Notes: generated from the letters alone by a model not told the origin. Numbered from the stretch's first letter, positions 8,515-17,202 are shown. The stretch: DNA of 64,000 nt from JBNGOQ01 sp050589645 (GCF_050589645.1 NZ_JBNGOQ010000001.1:1178001-1242000), one strand, 5' to 3'. Made by a program: numbers and translations.

Positions 8515-9276
8515 CTAATCGAGCAAGGCCACCACCCGGGCCGGTGCGGCCGAGGCACCAACAATTTTTAGCGGAAAAACCGCCACCTTAAAGCCTGTAT
8601 GGGGAAGGGCATCCAGGTTCACCAATTGCTCCATATGGCAGTACTCCTTGTTCCTTCCCACCAAATGCGCTTCCCAGAACAATTCGGGGTTTTGGCTCTC
8701 CTTGGCCTTTTTTATCATGTAGGGCAGGGGAAGGTCCCATCCCCAGGAATCTATGCCCATCACCTTTACGCCCTGGTCTATTAACCATTCGGTAGCCGCC
8801 GCGCTCATACCGGTACCGATTTTATGAAAATCCTTGGTGCCGTTATAGGTATCCCGCCCGGTTTTGATCAATACGATCATGCCTGCCACTACGGTTAGGT
8901 TGTTATTGCTTAAAAAGCTTTGAATATCGTTTACGGTAATCGGGTCAAAATCTGCCTTGTGCTTCATGTCCACGACCAAGCCTTCGCCATAACACCATTC
9001 CAACGGTACTTCATCGATTGTTTTGGACCGCTTCCCCTCCGTAGTGGGGGCATAATGCCAGGGCGCATCGATGTGTGTGGTGGCGTGGACGCCCATTTTT
9101 TGGATACTGTCATCGGCCCAGCCCACGAAGCCTTTGGGAAACAGCTTAAAGGGCAGGCCAAAAAGACGAATCAGCCATTTTGCCTTTCTATGGGGCTTGT
9201 GCTTGATTTTTACGCGCATAAACCAAGGATCGTTGCGGTTGTACCGTATGGGTTTGGACAGATCTATGATAGTCAT
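8515..9276 (-). CDS. Cyclase family protein (kynurenine-formamidase-like metal hydrolase)
   Basis: Protein of 253 residues with the cyclase/formamidase metal motif HATTHIDAPWHY (about 64-75), a variant of HxGTHxDxPxHF that supplies His/Asp ligands, and MIVLIKTGRD and GIDSWGWDLP further on. Family members are metal-dependent hydrolases, including arylformamidase (KynB). Third gene of a minus-strand set SGNH hydrolase - small protein - cyclase with gaps of 11 and 7 bp. Kynurenine genes lie 47-53 kb away in this window, but the divergent sequence and different operon give no basis for calling this KynB. Substrate unknown. Confidence 0.75.
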   Translation of the reverse strand: MTIIDLSKPIRYNRNDPWFMRVKIKHKPHRKAKWLIRLFGLPFKLFPKGFVGWADDSIQKMGVHATTHIDAPWHYAPTTEGKRSKTIDEVPLEWCYGEGLVVDMKHKADFDPITVNDIQSFLSNNNLTVVAGMIVLIKTGRDTYNGTKDFHKIGTGMSAAATEWLIDQGVKVMGIDSWGWDLPLPYMIKKAKESQNPELFWEAHLVGRNKEYCHMEQLVNLDALPHTGFKVAVFPLKIVGASAAPARVVALLD

Positions 9277-9283
9277 GGTATTG

Positions 9284-9607
9284 CTATTTTGGTTCGAGTG
9301 ACATCACATAATCATAACTTTCATCCAGATAATGGGCAAGGGCATCCAAATCGTCGAGCATGTGTTCGGGGATTAACACATAACCCCTCATGACTGCCCC
9401 ATACGACCTAAAAAACGTAGTCTGGAATTCTTCCAGATATTTTTCCTGGGCCTCCTTGGAAAAACGAATTCCGATTTCACCGGCTTTGTTCAATTGTGAG
9501 AACATATGACCGTTGGCCGAGGTGAAGTGCATGGTCTTGCCCTTTCTTTCAAATCTGGGGCATTTGGCCACCAGTTTGTCATAGATTTCCAGTTTCTCGT
9601 TTTTCAT
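9284..9607 (-). CDS. Small conserved protein, possibly TfoX/Sxy-like fold
   Basis: Protein of 107 residues, soluble, with the segment KTMHFTSANGHMFSQLNKAG and then a helix-rich half (EEFQTTFFRSYGAVMRGYV). The pattern resembles short bacterial proteins often filed as TfoX/Sxy-like or YjbR-like, with a MxYTSxNGHMFSxL core; I am working from memory and am not certain of the family. No catalytic residues are evident. It lies between an SGNH hydrolase and a cyclase gene in a tight operon. Confidence 0.6.
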   Translation of the reverse strand: MKNEKLEIYDKLVAKCPRFERKGKTMHFTSANGHMFSQLNKAGEIGIRFSKEAQEKYLEEFQTTFFRSYGAVMRGYVLIPEHMLDDLDALAHYLDESYDYVMSLEPK

Positions 9608-9618
9608 GGTGTACAGGT

Positions 9619-10326
9619 TTATCGATTCATATCCTTTTTTTTATGGACTAGTTGGGTCATCCCTTGGAAAGAGCGGGTGTCCGGAACCCATTTTTTGACA
9701 TCCTCGAATTTCAGTTCGGACAGCTTTTCCTTAGGGAACAGTCCATGGAAAATGGTAAGGGCCGCCAAAAAGGTACCGGCAGGAGATGGATGAAAACCAT
9801 CCGGACCGTAGAGCTGAGCGCTAAAGTCGTTTTTCCCATAGGTTTTCCAATGCACACCTACCGGAAAAAGGAGGGCCCTAAGCTCCTTGGCAGCTTGTTC
9901 GTGGTTAGCAATTACCTTGTCAAAGGTAAAATAGTACCGTTTAGAGGGCCACACCATGTAATAGGCCAATTGTGCACCGTACTGCGCACAGACATTCTTT
10001 ATTTTTTTCCCATACTCGAGCAACATCTGTTTCCCCGCTTCTTGGGAGGATGGCCCCTGTTGCACAATGACGTAGTCAAAATTTTGTTCGGCGAGCATTT
10101 TTTGGAACAAACCGTCGTTCCAATGATCTTCAAGTGCGTAGTTGGGGAAGCAAAGGGATGTAGTTTCGAGCGATTTATCAAAATTTTTGGCAAGGTAGGC
10201 CACTAATTGTGGTAAATCATTGGTGTAGGTGAGACTGTTGCCCATGAAGAGTACTTTTTGGGCGTGCAACGTGGCACTGAAGCACATAAAGGCAAGTAGC
10301 AAGCGAATCCCTATCCATAATTTCAT
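9619..10326 (-). CDS. SGNH/GDSL-type hydrolase, secreted
   Basis: Protein of 235 residues with a signal peptide (about 1-22, ending LHA-QK). Block I is MGNSLTYTND (Ser at about 31, where the family has GDS), and block V is GPDGFHPSPAGTFLA with the catalytic Asp and His at about 174-177. VIVQQGPSSQ lies in the middle. SGNH enzymes are serine esterases or deacetylases, often on carbohydrates. First gene of the three-gene minus-strand operon with the TfoX-like and cyclase genes. Exact substrate not readable. Confidence 0.78.
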   Translation of the reverse strand: MKLWIGIRLLLAFMCFSATLHAQKVLFMGNSLTYTNDLPQLVAYLAKNFDKSLETTSLCFPNYALEDHWNDGLFQKMLAEQNFDYVIVQQGPSSQEAGKQMLLEYGKKIKNVCAQYGAQLAYYMVWPSKRYYFTFDKVIANHEQAAKELRALLFPVGVHWKTYGKNDFSAQLYGPDGFHPSPAGTFLAALTIFHGLFPKEKLSELKFEDVKKWVPDTRSFQGMTQLVHKKKDMNR

Positions 10327-10407
10327 ATCCTGGTGGTATAGTCGTGCTTAAATATAACCCACTTCCGTTAATGTGGCAAACTGGCCATCACCACGGCCGA
10401 TTTGCTA

Positions 10408-11202
10408 CTAAGCCGGTCCGGCCGCCTCAATTTCATCAAAATAGCGCATCACTTTTTCTTCCGTTTCGCCCTGAAGGGCAATACTTGGGTCGAACAGTGT
10501 GGTTCGCAATTCCCTATAAAGCGACACGGCACTCCTAAGGCTGCGGAGCAGCGCCTGCCTATCGTATTCGGGGAGGGTCTGCCTTAAGGCCTCATAATCC
10601 TGTGCTGGTAATTGTGACTCCACTTTTCGGACACCACGTGGGAGCTGACCATTTTTGATATGGGACAAGGGACCCAAGACCACCATCCGCAGAAAACCAA
10701 AAAAGTCGAATGCCTCCATATACTCGCCCCGACCTATCTTCAAAAGTGCGTAGTGTACCCAAATCCAAAAACGATCTTCGATCCACTGGTAATCCGGATA
10801 GGGAAATTTGGCCGCTGAAACGCTTAGGGCCTTCTCCAATGCCCCTGCTTTGTCCAGAAGGATTGCCGGGGTTTCTACCCGATCATGGAACTCCTGCAGT
10901 GTTACAAATTTAATATCCACATGCAATAAGGGCGCATCGTAGAGGCATATCAAAACCCTGGGTTCCCCAACGTGTTCTCCGGTAAACCCCGAGAGTAACC
11001 TGCCTAGTTTTGACGCCGCTAACAACATGCTGTCTTTGTCCCCGGAAATACGTTCCTTGGTCACCAAGATCAGGTCCAGATCGGAATAAGGATCTATTTC
11101 ATCGGTTAACCAGGAGCCTCCAACGGCAAGTCCGTGGATGGTGTCATCCTTTCTAAGGACTTCCGTGGCCCTTGTAACAAAATCGGTATGTGCCCTAAGC
11201 AT
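10408..11202 (-). CDS. Nucleotidyltransferase domain protein
   Basis: Protein of 264 residues. Residues 28-44 (GGSWLTDEIDPYSDLDL) show the pol-beta superfamily GS...D-D motif that binds Mg-NTP. The third carboxylate may be in LLHVDIKFVTL (about 93). The C-terminal half is helical, as in aminoglycoside/lincosamide nucleotidyltransferases, but resistance is not implied. Single gene with 124 bp upstream before the next gene. Substrate unknown. Confidence 0.7.
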   Translation of the reverse strand: MLRAHTDFVTRATEVLRKDDTIHGLAVGGSWLTDEIDPYSDLDLILVTKERISGDKDSMLLAASKLGRLLSGFTGEHVGEPRVLICLYDAPLLHVDIKFVTLQEFHDRVETPAILLDKAGALEKALSVSAAKFPYPDYQWIEDRFWIWVHYALLKIGRGEYMEAFDFFGFLRMVVLGPLSHIKNGQLPRGVRKVESQLPAQDYEALRQTLPEYDRQALLRSLRSAVSLYRELRTTLFDPSIALQGETEEKVMRYFDEIEAAGPA

Positions 11203-11326
11203 AGCTGATCATTATTTTGGAACGGCTTATCTCAATTTGCACGATTCCACGAACTATTGGGGAATCTATGCTGTTAGGGGATTAAAGGTAGTATATTTCC
11301 GGATGAAAAAGTAGTGGAGCTTTTGG

Positions 11327-12016
11327 TTATTGGTCGGATTCCTTGGCCCCCATGATCAGCAGCCAAAGACAGGTGCCTATTTCTCCAATACTGGCCGGTA
11401 TAGTGATGTAATCGGCTATGGCCAGTTCGTAGTAATTGGGCAATAGGACACGACCAAAAAAGTCCAGAAGATACCCGATACAACCCAACATTAGGAAGAT
11501 ACCCAGAAATTTGGGCAGTATGCCCGATTTGAAGATTAAATACCCCAATGGGAACAACCAAAGGGCCCAAAAGACTTGGGAGATCAGATGTCCATCGTTA
11601 TAGAGATCCAAATGTATCATGAGTTGGGACTGCAGCTGTTCCATGGGGATGCCCTGCAGATATTCGGTTCCGTTCACCAGTTTCAACACCGCAAATTTAT
11701 GTTGTAGATTCAAGAAAGATATGGGTATGCTGACCGCGGCAAAGGCCACCATTAGGATGGCTTGGGTCTTGTGAACATGATGTAGCAGTTTGTAAAGGAT
11801 CAAGGGCAGGAGCAAAAAGAACACATAACTGACCAATTCGGTAGCTATGCTTACCCTAAACAAGGTTTCCGATGTCCTGATGTTGTTTAAGGTGGTTGTG
11901 GGATCGTCCCATACATAGAGTTGGGAGGGCACGTAGAGCAAGCTGAAGATACCGCTGACCACGAGCAGCAGGTAGAGAAAACCTGCGGTCCTCGCTGTTT
12001 TTTTATTGGAGATCAT
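11327..12016 (-). CDS. DUF4386-like integral membrane protein
   Basis: Protein of 229 residues with about six hydrophobic segments: ARTAGFLYLLLVVSGIFSLL at 8-27, then about 58-80, 90-108, 140-160, 168-190 and 200-222. The KTARTAGxLYLLLxxxGIF opening is characteristic of the DUF4386 family of small membrane proteins. The start at 12016 (MISNKKTAR) is preferred; 28 more codons are open upstream but begin with an unlikely cysteine-rich leader. An inverted repeat GCACAT-N9-ATGTGC sits 33 bp upstream. Function unknown. Confidence 0.72.
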   Translation of the reverse strand: MISNKKTARTAGFLYLLLVVSGIFSLLYVPSQLYVWDDPTTTLNNIRTSETLFRVSIATELVSYVFFLLLPLILYKLLHHVHKTQAILMVAFAAVSIPISFLNLQHKFAVLKLVNGTEYLQGIPMEQLQSQLMIHLDLYNDGHLISQVFWALWLFPLGYLIFKSGILPKFLGIFLMLGCIGYLLDFFGRVLLPNYYELAIADYITIPASIGEIGTCLWLLIMGAKESDQ

Positions 12017-12048
12017 CGTTAGTTGTTTTCTCAAGGAGGACGATTGCC

Positions 12049-12069
12049 GCACATATTTGTTACATGTGC
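12049..12069. promoter_or_regulatory. Inverted repeat upstream of the DUF4386-like gene
   Basis: GCACAT (12049-12054) and ATGTGC (12064-12069) form a perfect 6-bp dyad with a 9-bp centre, 33 bp before the gene start: the size of a dimeric repressor site. No regulator is adjacent. Confidence 0.3.
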
Positions 12070-12167
12070 ATTGTGAAATATCCATACGATCACAAGGCAC
12101 TGGACAGGGAGCTTTTTCAGAAAATATGGATACCCCATCTGATGTTTTTTATCGCAATGAATGGTGG

Positions 12168-12503
12168 CTACCAAATTGAAATCAAGGTTAGGCCTATTCC
12201 TGAAAGCCCCACGATTGCGTGAATAATTATGGCCGATTTGGGGCCCAGTTGTCCCTTTTTATGATTGTTCACCAAGTAAAGTCCACCAAAGGCTGCCATG
12301 AGCAATAGGCCCAGAGCAATCCATAATTGGGACAACTTCAGTGAGTAGGCGTTATACCCCAACAGCCCAAGCACCAAGAGGCCTATGACGCCATGGATAT
12401 TGGCCGCGGAAAGCGGCGGTTTTTTGTTGGAAAAGATGCTGTAGGCCAGATAAAGACCACCCAGAATGGCCAATACCATAACCAATGTTAAAAGTACTTT
12501 CAT
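12168..12503 (-). CDS. Hypothetical four-helix membrane protein
   Basis: Protein of 111 residues made almost wholly of four hydrophobic segments: about 2-24, 38-56, 60-80 and 90-110, with short Lys/Asn loops (SNKKPP, NNHKKGQLG). There are histidines in the second and fourth helices (NIHG, IIHAIVG). No family recognised with confidence. It follows the glyoxalase-like gene on the same strand but is separated from it by a terminator at about 12.53-12.55 kb, so it probably has its own promoter. Confidence 0.65.
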   Translation of the reverse strand: MKVLLTLVMVLAILGGLYLAYSIFSNKKPPLSAANIHGVIGLLVLGLLGYNAYSLKLSQLWIALGLLLMAAFGGLYLVNNHKKGQLGPKSAIIIHAIVGLSGIGLTLISIW

Positions 12504-12524
12504 GTGTATTGAATTTTATATGGA

Positions 12525-12553
12525 TAAAAAAAGGAGAGCGATTTCCGCTCCCC
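12525..12553 (-). terminator. Rho-independent terminator after the VOC gene
   Basis: On the minus strand: stem GGGGAGCG / CGCTCTCC (one G-U pair) with a 5-nt loop, then a run of seven T. It lies 12 bp past the stop of the glyoxalase-like gene. Confidence 0.8.
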
Positions 12554-12564
12554 GTAAATTTGAT

Positions 12565-12933
12565 TTAGGCGGAGTGGAAGCCTATTAAATTGCCCTCGGT
12601 GTCTGTGGCCAAAGCAATATTCCCAAAATCACCAATGTTCATTTTGGGCATAACAATGTGGCCGCCGCTTCCTTCCACTCTTTGCAAAACGTCATCCAAA
12701 CGGCCATCCACGTCAAAATAAATGGTTGCTCCATCGGCACCGGGCTTTTGCTGCGGATTGGAGCCAATGGATCCACTTACACCGCCGTCCTGTGGGTTGG
12801 AAAAGAAGGCATTTTCAAATCCGTCCGGACTGGGCATGCGCATCATTTCAATTTCCAACACGCTGCTGTAGAATTTAATAGCTCTGTCAAAATCCGTTGA
12901 GGGTAGATTAAACCAATTGATTACGTTACTCAT
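12565..12933 (-). CDS. VOC (glyoxalase/bleomycin-resistance fold) family protein
   Basis: Protein of 122 residues with the two beta-alpha-beta-beta-beta modules of the vicinal-oxygen-chelate fold: INWFNLPSTDFDRAIKFYSSVLE at 5-27 and TIYFDVDGRLDDVLQRVEGSGG with MPKMNIGDFGNIALATDTEGNL later. It lacks an obvious full metal-ligand set at the N-terminal position (Asn replaces the usual His near residue 5), so it may be non-catalytic or bind a small ligand. Monocistronic, ended by a strong terminator. Confidence 0.82.
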   Translation of the reverse strand: MSNVINWFNLPSTDFDRAIKFYSSVLEIEMMRMPSPDGFENAFFSNPQDGGVSGSIGSNPQQKPGADGATIYFDVDGRLDDVLQRVEGSGGHIVMPKMNIGDFGNIALATDTEGNLIGFHSA

Positions 12934-13026
12934 TTTCTTGTTTTTAGATGTTAATAAATAGCTTGTCTACTACTTAGACTGGCCTGCACCCAAAAACGGA
13001 CGAAAATTATCGTAAGCTTCTATAAA

Positions 13027-13839
13027 TCAGCTAATTTTAGATTTTTTGGCCAATTGCGTCTTGGCCCAATCGGGGGAGTTCTCTATGAGGTAGTTATGCA
13101 GATCCATGCCCTCTGCATTTAACGGATCTACGTTTTGGGCCAACTGAAAGCGCAATTGTAGCAACTGCCCATAGTTTTTGTTCCTGGCTTCTTTTACCAT
13201 CTTGATCCGGTTGAGTTCAATTTGGGTGTCCTGTTTTGGATTAAAGCGCTTGTTAAGCCCTGTGCATTGATGACAGATACCCTTCTTATTGATCAGGGCG
13301 CATTTTTTTTCGAAGATGCGGGTCATGTTATTTCGGGCATCTGCCAGGGTATGTTTTACCTTACCTTCGGTAAGTCCAGTAATGACCATGATTTCCCGTA
13401 CTTTAAAACCGTAGATCTCCTTTAGCAGCAAACAGATCTGATCGGTAAGCAAGAGGGTTTTGGAAATGCAGTTCAAACAATAACTGATATGCTCCCTAAT
13501 GACAAATTTACCGTGTTCGGAAGTGCGGGAAATCTCGAATTTTTTTTGCAGCAATTGACGGTTCTCCACATGGGCGTCCTTTACCAGTTCCATCCAATCT
13601 TCGCCCCATCTTTCACGGGCCCGTAAACTGTCTTTAGCCAAATTGGTGGCAATGGCAAACACCCAGGTTTTAAAGGCCGCATTTTCCTTAAAGGACCCAA
13701 GATTCCTAAAGGTTTTAATGTAGGTTTCCTGGGCAATGTCCTCCGTTTCCTGTTTATGGGTCACCAGCCGATAGATGTACGATTTCAGCTCTTCCTGAAA
13801 TACAATGAACTCCTGTTGATATTTTTCTGTTCTGGACAT
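13027..13839 (-). CDS. RNA polymerase sigma factor (ECF-like) with cysteine pairs and C-terminal extension
   Basis: Protein of 270 residues, longer than a usual ~180-residue ECF sigma factor. Region 2 is at about 10-78 (YIYRLVTHKQETEDIAQETYIKTFRNL and FKTWVFAIATNLAKDSLR). Region 4 with its helix-turn-helix is at about 130-175 (EIYGFKVREIMVITGLTEGKVKHTL). Between them is H-CLNC (C121, C124), and after region 4 come C180 and CHQC (C189, C192), followed by about 75 residues without recognisable domain. The cysteine pairs suggest a metal-binding or redox-responsive form. No anti-sigma gene is adjacent. Single gene. Confidence 0.85.
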   Translation of the reverse strand: MSRTEKYQQEFIVFQEELKSYIYRLVTHKQETEDIAQETYIKTFRNLGSFKENAAFKTWVFAIATNLAKDSLRARERWGEDWMELVKDAHVENRQLLQKKFEISRTSEHGKFVIREHISYCLNCISKTLLLTDQICLLLKEIYGFKVREIMVITGLTEGKVKHTLADARNNMTRIFEKKCALINKKGICHQCTGLNKRFNPKQDTQIELNRIKMVKEARNKNYGQLLQLRFQLAQNVDPLNAEGMDLHNYLIENSPDWAKTQLAKKSKIS

Positions 13840-13888
13840 GGTATTCGTTTAAATAGGGCTTGTTGCCAGCTTCATATTCGATTTCTCT

Positions 13889-14272
13889 TTACAGCACGCA
13901 ATCTGCTTCGGTTTCCACGAGCCAGTCTTTTCCTATAAAACCCTTTACTTCCACAAAGGTACAGGCCGGCCCAATCTGCGCAAAAAATTCCCCATGTGCC
14001 TTCGCAGCCTGTTCCCATTGCGTTATGTCCTTTAGGTAGATTCTTGTCCGAACAATATTGCCGGCCGCTCCTCCAGCCTTTTGGATGGCATCTATCATGA
14101 TTTTGATACAAGTCTTGGTCTGACCATAGAGGTCATCGGGATGCGCGGTGGTGCCGCTCGGCAAAATCGGTGCCGTACCCGATACCGCTATGATGTTTCC
14201 TAGACGTACCGCTCTAGAGAAGCCTATGGGTCGTTCAAAATTGGACGAGGAAGCAATGTTTTTTCTATCCAA
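13889..14272 (-). CDS. RidA (YjgF/UK114) family protein
   Basis: Protein of 127 residues. It shows the family pattern: GFSRAVRLGNIIAVSGTAPI at 17-36, a central helix DDLYGQTKTCIKIMIDAIQKAGG and RTRIYLKDITQWEQA. The arginine in RTRIYL matches the conserved Arg that binds the carboxylate of imine intermediates in RidA. Family members hydrolyse reactive enamines/imines released by PLP enzymes. The C-terminal VETEADCVL replaces the usual E-E---A-- end. This looks like a diverged subfamily, so activity is not certain. Confidence 0.85.
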   Translation of the reverse strand: MDRKNIASSSNFERPIGFSRAVRLGNIIAVSGTAPILPSGTTAHPDDLYGQTKTCIKIMIDAIQKAGGAAGNIVRTRIYLKDITQWEQAAKAHGEFFAQIGPACTFVEVKGFIGKDWLVETEADCVL

Positions 14273-14394
14273 GCTCAGGGGTGTAAATTTCCGTTAGCTA
14301 AATGTAAGGATTAATTTCTTTTGGCCCCGCCCGCGCAATTGCCATGGGAACGTCACCATCAGGAAATAATGCTTTTAGGGAGATGCTTGTGATA

Positions 14395-15600
14395 CTACTC
14401 GAACTGTGCTTCAGGATAGTTGCGGAGCAAGCTGCTCCAAGTTGCTTTTTTCCGTTTCAGATGCGCATCAAAAAAAGTCAGAAGGATGTCGCTGATTACA
14501 TAGGTATTCCTAGTGGGATGCAGTTCCCCGGTATTGAAGATGTTATCTTTTCCAGAGAATAAAGGAAGGTCGGTGAAGTCGGAATGTCCCGTGCCTATTA
14601 TTTTTAGCTGCTTAAATTTTGGTCCGGCAAGGGAATAGACTGCGGTGTTCAAGGCATCGGGTTGCGGATATCCACCCCGTACATATAGGAAGGGTTTCTT
14701 GAACCTATGGCCAATTACGACTGGACCAAACTGCCAGCCATCCAGATTTACGGCCACTTTGATCCGGCTGTCCGAAATAAGGGCATTTGCCATGGCCGAA
14801 CCTCCATACGAATGTCCAAACCCACCAATTTTTCTGGTATTGAGCCGCTTGTGAAAAGGACCTGCCCTGTCCTTATTTAATGTAATGGCCAAATCTATGG
14901 CGGAAGCAATGTCAGCGGGCCAAATTTTCATATCACCGGAGGCGGGGAAATCCGAACCGTAGAGGGTTTGTACCTTGGCGCGTTTTGCCTCTAGATCTGC
15001 CCCGCTCTTTACAAAGGTCATCATATCTTCCCAGCCCGTGTTGATCGCATCGGTCCAACGCTTGTCAAAATAGGTTCGGTTTGCAGTTACCACACTGCCA
15101 TCCGGAAATTCCACCGCGATGGAATTGTAGGTGTGCGATACCGCAAAAACAAAATAACCATGGCTCGCCAATTGCAGCATAAAACTGGTGTAGAGCTCCA
15201 CTGGGGTAGAGGAACCATGGGAAAAGACCAGTACAGGAGCGGCAGGGAGGCCAGGAACCACCTTGGCATTTAAATGGGCATGGGTCTTTAGCTGTTGCAT
15301 AAACGAAATATCAACGCTATCACCAAGCTTTTTGGAGGCCTTGTAGGCCTGGAATACCTTGGGGTGCATATAGCGCGCTAGGTCCCCGTTACAAGTTGAG
15401 GGATACCAGACATCTACAGCAAGTTTTCTAAAATCGGACGGAGATTCTGTATACTGTTCGGGACGATCACCAATGTTGATCTGGAACTTCATTTTACCCA
15501 CGCAATGTGGTCCGGACGGTTCCGGTAATTGCGGAAATAAAAACTGGGAGAACAGCAGTGTACAGGTCTGGGCAAATAGGATGATGGATCGTAAGCACAT
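14395..15600 (-). CDS. Alpha/beta hydrolase, PAF-acetylhydrolase-like
   Basis: Protein of 401 residues with a hydrophobic N terminus (about 3-22). The oxyanion region is PVLVFSHGSST (about 127-137), the nucleophile elbow is GFGHSYGGSA (GxSxG, Ser at about 263), the likely acid is in the VAVNLDGWQFG strand, and the His is in GTGHSDFTDL. LAVDVWYPS near residue 60 is typical of the platelet-activating-factor acetylhydrolase / dienelactone-hydrolase-like group. Probably exported. Hydrolyses ester bonds; substrate unknown. 128 bp separate it from the deaminase gene upstream on the same strand. Confidence 0.78.
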   Translation of the reverse strand: MCLRSIILFAQTCTLLFSQFLFPQLPEPSGPHCVGKMKFQINIGDRPEQYTESPSDFRKLAVDVWYPSTCNGDLARYMHPKVFQAYKASKKLGDSVDISFMQQLKTHAHLNAKVVPGLPAAPVLVFSHGSSTPVELYTSFMLQLASHGYFVFAVSHTYNSIAVEFPDGSVVTANRTYFDKRWTDAINTGWEDMMTFVKSGADLEAKRAKVQTLYGSDFPASGDMKIWPADIASAIDLAITLNKDRAGPFHKRLNTRKIGGFGHSYGGSAMANALISDSRIKVAVNLDGWQFGPVVIGHRFKKPFLYVRGGYPQPDALNTAVYSLAGPKFKQLKIIGTGHSDFTDLPLFSGKDNIFNTGELHPTRNTYVISDILLTFFDAHLKRKKATWSSLLRNYPEAQFE

Positions 15601-15728
15601 GGCAATGGACAGGTCATTGGGCGACCATTACCGTCAAGATAGTTGAAAAGTGGCTTGCCGGAGTTTAACCGAAATACATTTATGTGCGTTTTGAAGCATT
15701 CGTACCTATTGCCATCCTTTAAGGACAA

Positions 15729-16187
15729 CTAAACCCCAATATCCTCGTTCCAGAGTTGGGGATTAGCCGCAATAAATTCGTTCATAAGTGCCTTGCACCT
15801 GGCGTTATCGGCCACGACCACTTCTACGCCCCTTTCCTTTAACAGGCTTTCCTCGCCCATAAAAGTTTTGTTCTCACCAATGATTACTTTGGGGATTCCG
15901 TATAGGAGAATAGTGCCGGAGCACATGGGACAGGGCGATAGGGTAGTGTACAGGACGCATTCCTGGTAGACCTTTGCCGGTTGTCTTCCCGCTTGCTCCA
16001 AGGCGTCCATTTCACCATGCAGGATAACACTGCCTTTTTGTACGCGCCTATTGTGTCCACGACCAATGATCTTTCCATTATGGACCAATACGGAACCAAT
16101 GGGAATACCACCTTCCCGGAGTCCTTGTTCAGCCTCTTTGATTGCTTCCAAAAGAAATGTATCCATGTTTTCCTGTTTTTGGCTCAT
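15729..16187 (-). CDS. Cytosine deaminase, yeast Fcy1-like
   Basis: Zn-dependent deaminase of 152 residues. HGEMDALE (H57, E59) and SPCPMCSG (C86, C89) give the zinc site and proton shuttle. Beyond the generic CDA fold, the match to fungal cytosine deaminase Fcy1 is strong and colinear: EGGIPIGSVLV, GRGHNRRVQKGS, YTTLSPC, YGIPKVIIGEN, EVVVADNARC (D127 in the place of the Fcy1 substrate-binding Asp) and the terminal W-EDIG that closes the active site. It likely converts cytosine to uracil for pyrimidine salvage. This is from remembered Fcy1 sequence, not an alignment. An alternative is a general nucleoside or guanine deaminase. Confidence 0.82.
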   Translation of the reverse strand: MSQKQENMDTFLLEAIKEAEQGLREGGIPIGSVLVHNGKIIGRGHNRRVQKGSVILHGEMDALEQAGRQPAKVYQECVLYTTLSPCPMCSGTILLYGIPKVIIGENKTFMGEESLLKERGVEVVVADNARCKALMNEFIAANPQLWNEDIGV

Positions 16188-16267
16188 CCAGCTATTATTA
16201 GGTAGAAAAAGTAGTCAATTCCGGCCAGGAAAGCAACCCTCATGTTATAGGAGCGAACGGATTTCCA

Positions 16268-17176
16268 TCAAAATGCCTCTTCAATAAGTTCTTTGTTCAC
16301 TACTGCTCCGGCTACGGTTCCTGCGGCTACCGCATTGGATACCGAACGCATAAAGGTAGTATTGTCGCCGCAAGCAAATACCCCGTCAATGGTCGTTTTT
16401 TGAAACAAATCCACTTCGATATAACCTTCTTCGGTCAACTCGCAGCCCAAAGCTTTTGGAATGTCGGAATGTTGCTCAAAGTCGGTCCTGGCATAGAGCG
16501 CTTTCAGCATGGTCTTGGAGCCGTCCTTGAAATGGACAACTTTTATTTGTCCTTGGTGATGTTCAAAGCGGTCGACTTCCGTTTCGATAATGTTTATGTT
16601 GTGCTCCCTTAATTTTTCCGTCTGTTCCCCGGTCAAGGTTGATTTTCCATTGGTAAACAGGCTGAGGTCCTCGGTCCAATTATGAATCATTTTTGAAAAC
16701 TCGAAACCGTATTCTCCGTTTCCGAATACAGCTGTTTTTTGGTGTTTGACTTCGTAACCGTGGCAGTAGGGACAATGAATGATGGAAATGCCCCAACATT
16801 GGGCAAAACCTTCTATGTTGGGCATGATGTCTTTGATGCCCGTGGCAAAGATGAGTTTTTTGGCAGTGAACCGATCTCCGGATCGGGTAGCGATCTCAAA
16901 ACCTTTGTCTATTTTCCTTGCGCTTAAAGCGTAGCCCTCATGAAATCTTATGGTCGGGTAGTTCGCCACCTGCTTTCTCGCTTTAGACGAAATTTCCTGG
17001 GGTGTTTGCCCGTCCTGGGTAAGGAAGTTGTGGGAATGGGGCGTTTGGGCATTACAAGGTTTCCCACTGTCTATGATTAAAACCTGTCTGAGTGCCCTGC
17101 CCAGGGCCATGCCCGCGGAAAGTCCGGAATAACTTCCGCCGATAATAATCACGTCAAAATCTCTATCATCTATCAT
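16268..17176 (-). CDS. NAD(P)/FAD-dependent oxidoreductase, thioredoxin-reductase-like
   Basis: Protein of 302 residues, the size of low-molecular-weight thioredoxin reductase. FAD Rossmann motif VIIIGGSYSGLSAG at 9-22, ATGIKD at 111-116, redox-type CPYC at 135-138, and the FAD motif TIDGVFACGDN near 265-275. The middle NADPH loop reads AVFGNGEYGFE instead of GxGxxA, so NADPH binding may be altered or weak. Many bacterial relatives use other partners than thioredoxin. Divergent from a Fur-family gene with two palindromes in the 88-bp gap, so it is probably controlled by that repressor. Confidence 0.82.
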   Translation of the reverse strand: MIDDRDFDVIIIGGSYSGLSAGMALGRALRQVLIIDSGKPCNAQTPHSHNFLTQDGQTPQEISSKARKQVANYPTIRFHEGYALSARKIDKGFEIATRSGDRFTAKKLIFATGIKDIMPNIEGFAQCWGISIIHCPYCHGYEVKHQKTAVFGNGEYGFEFSKMIHNWTEDLSLFTNGKSTLTGEQTEKLREHNINIIETEVDRFEHHQGQIKVVHFKDGSKTMLKALYARTDFEQHSDIPKALGCELTEEGYIEVDLFQKTTIDGVFACGDNTTFMRSVSNAVAAGTVAGAVVNKELIEEAF

Positions 17177-17202
17177 TTAATGGTCTTTTGTGCTGCATAT
17201 AG

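Noticed and set aside
8515..9276. Calling the cyclase-family gene kynurenine formamidase because of kynU and kmo in the window
   Set aside because: It is 47 kb away, in a different operon, and its metal motif is divergent; no specific evidence.
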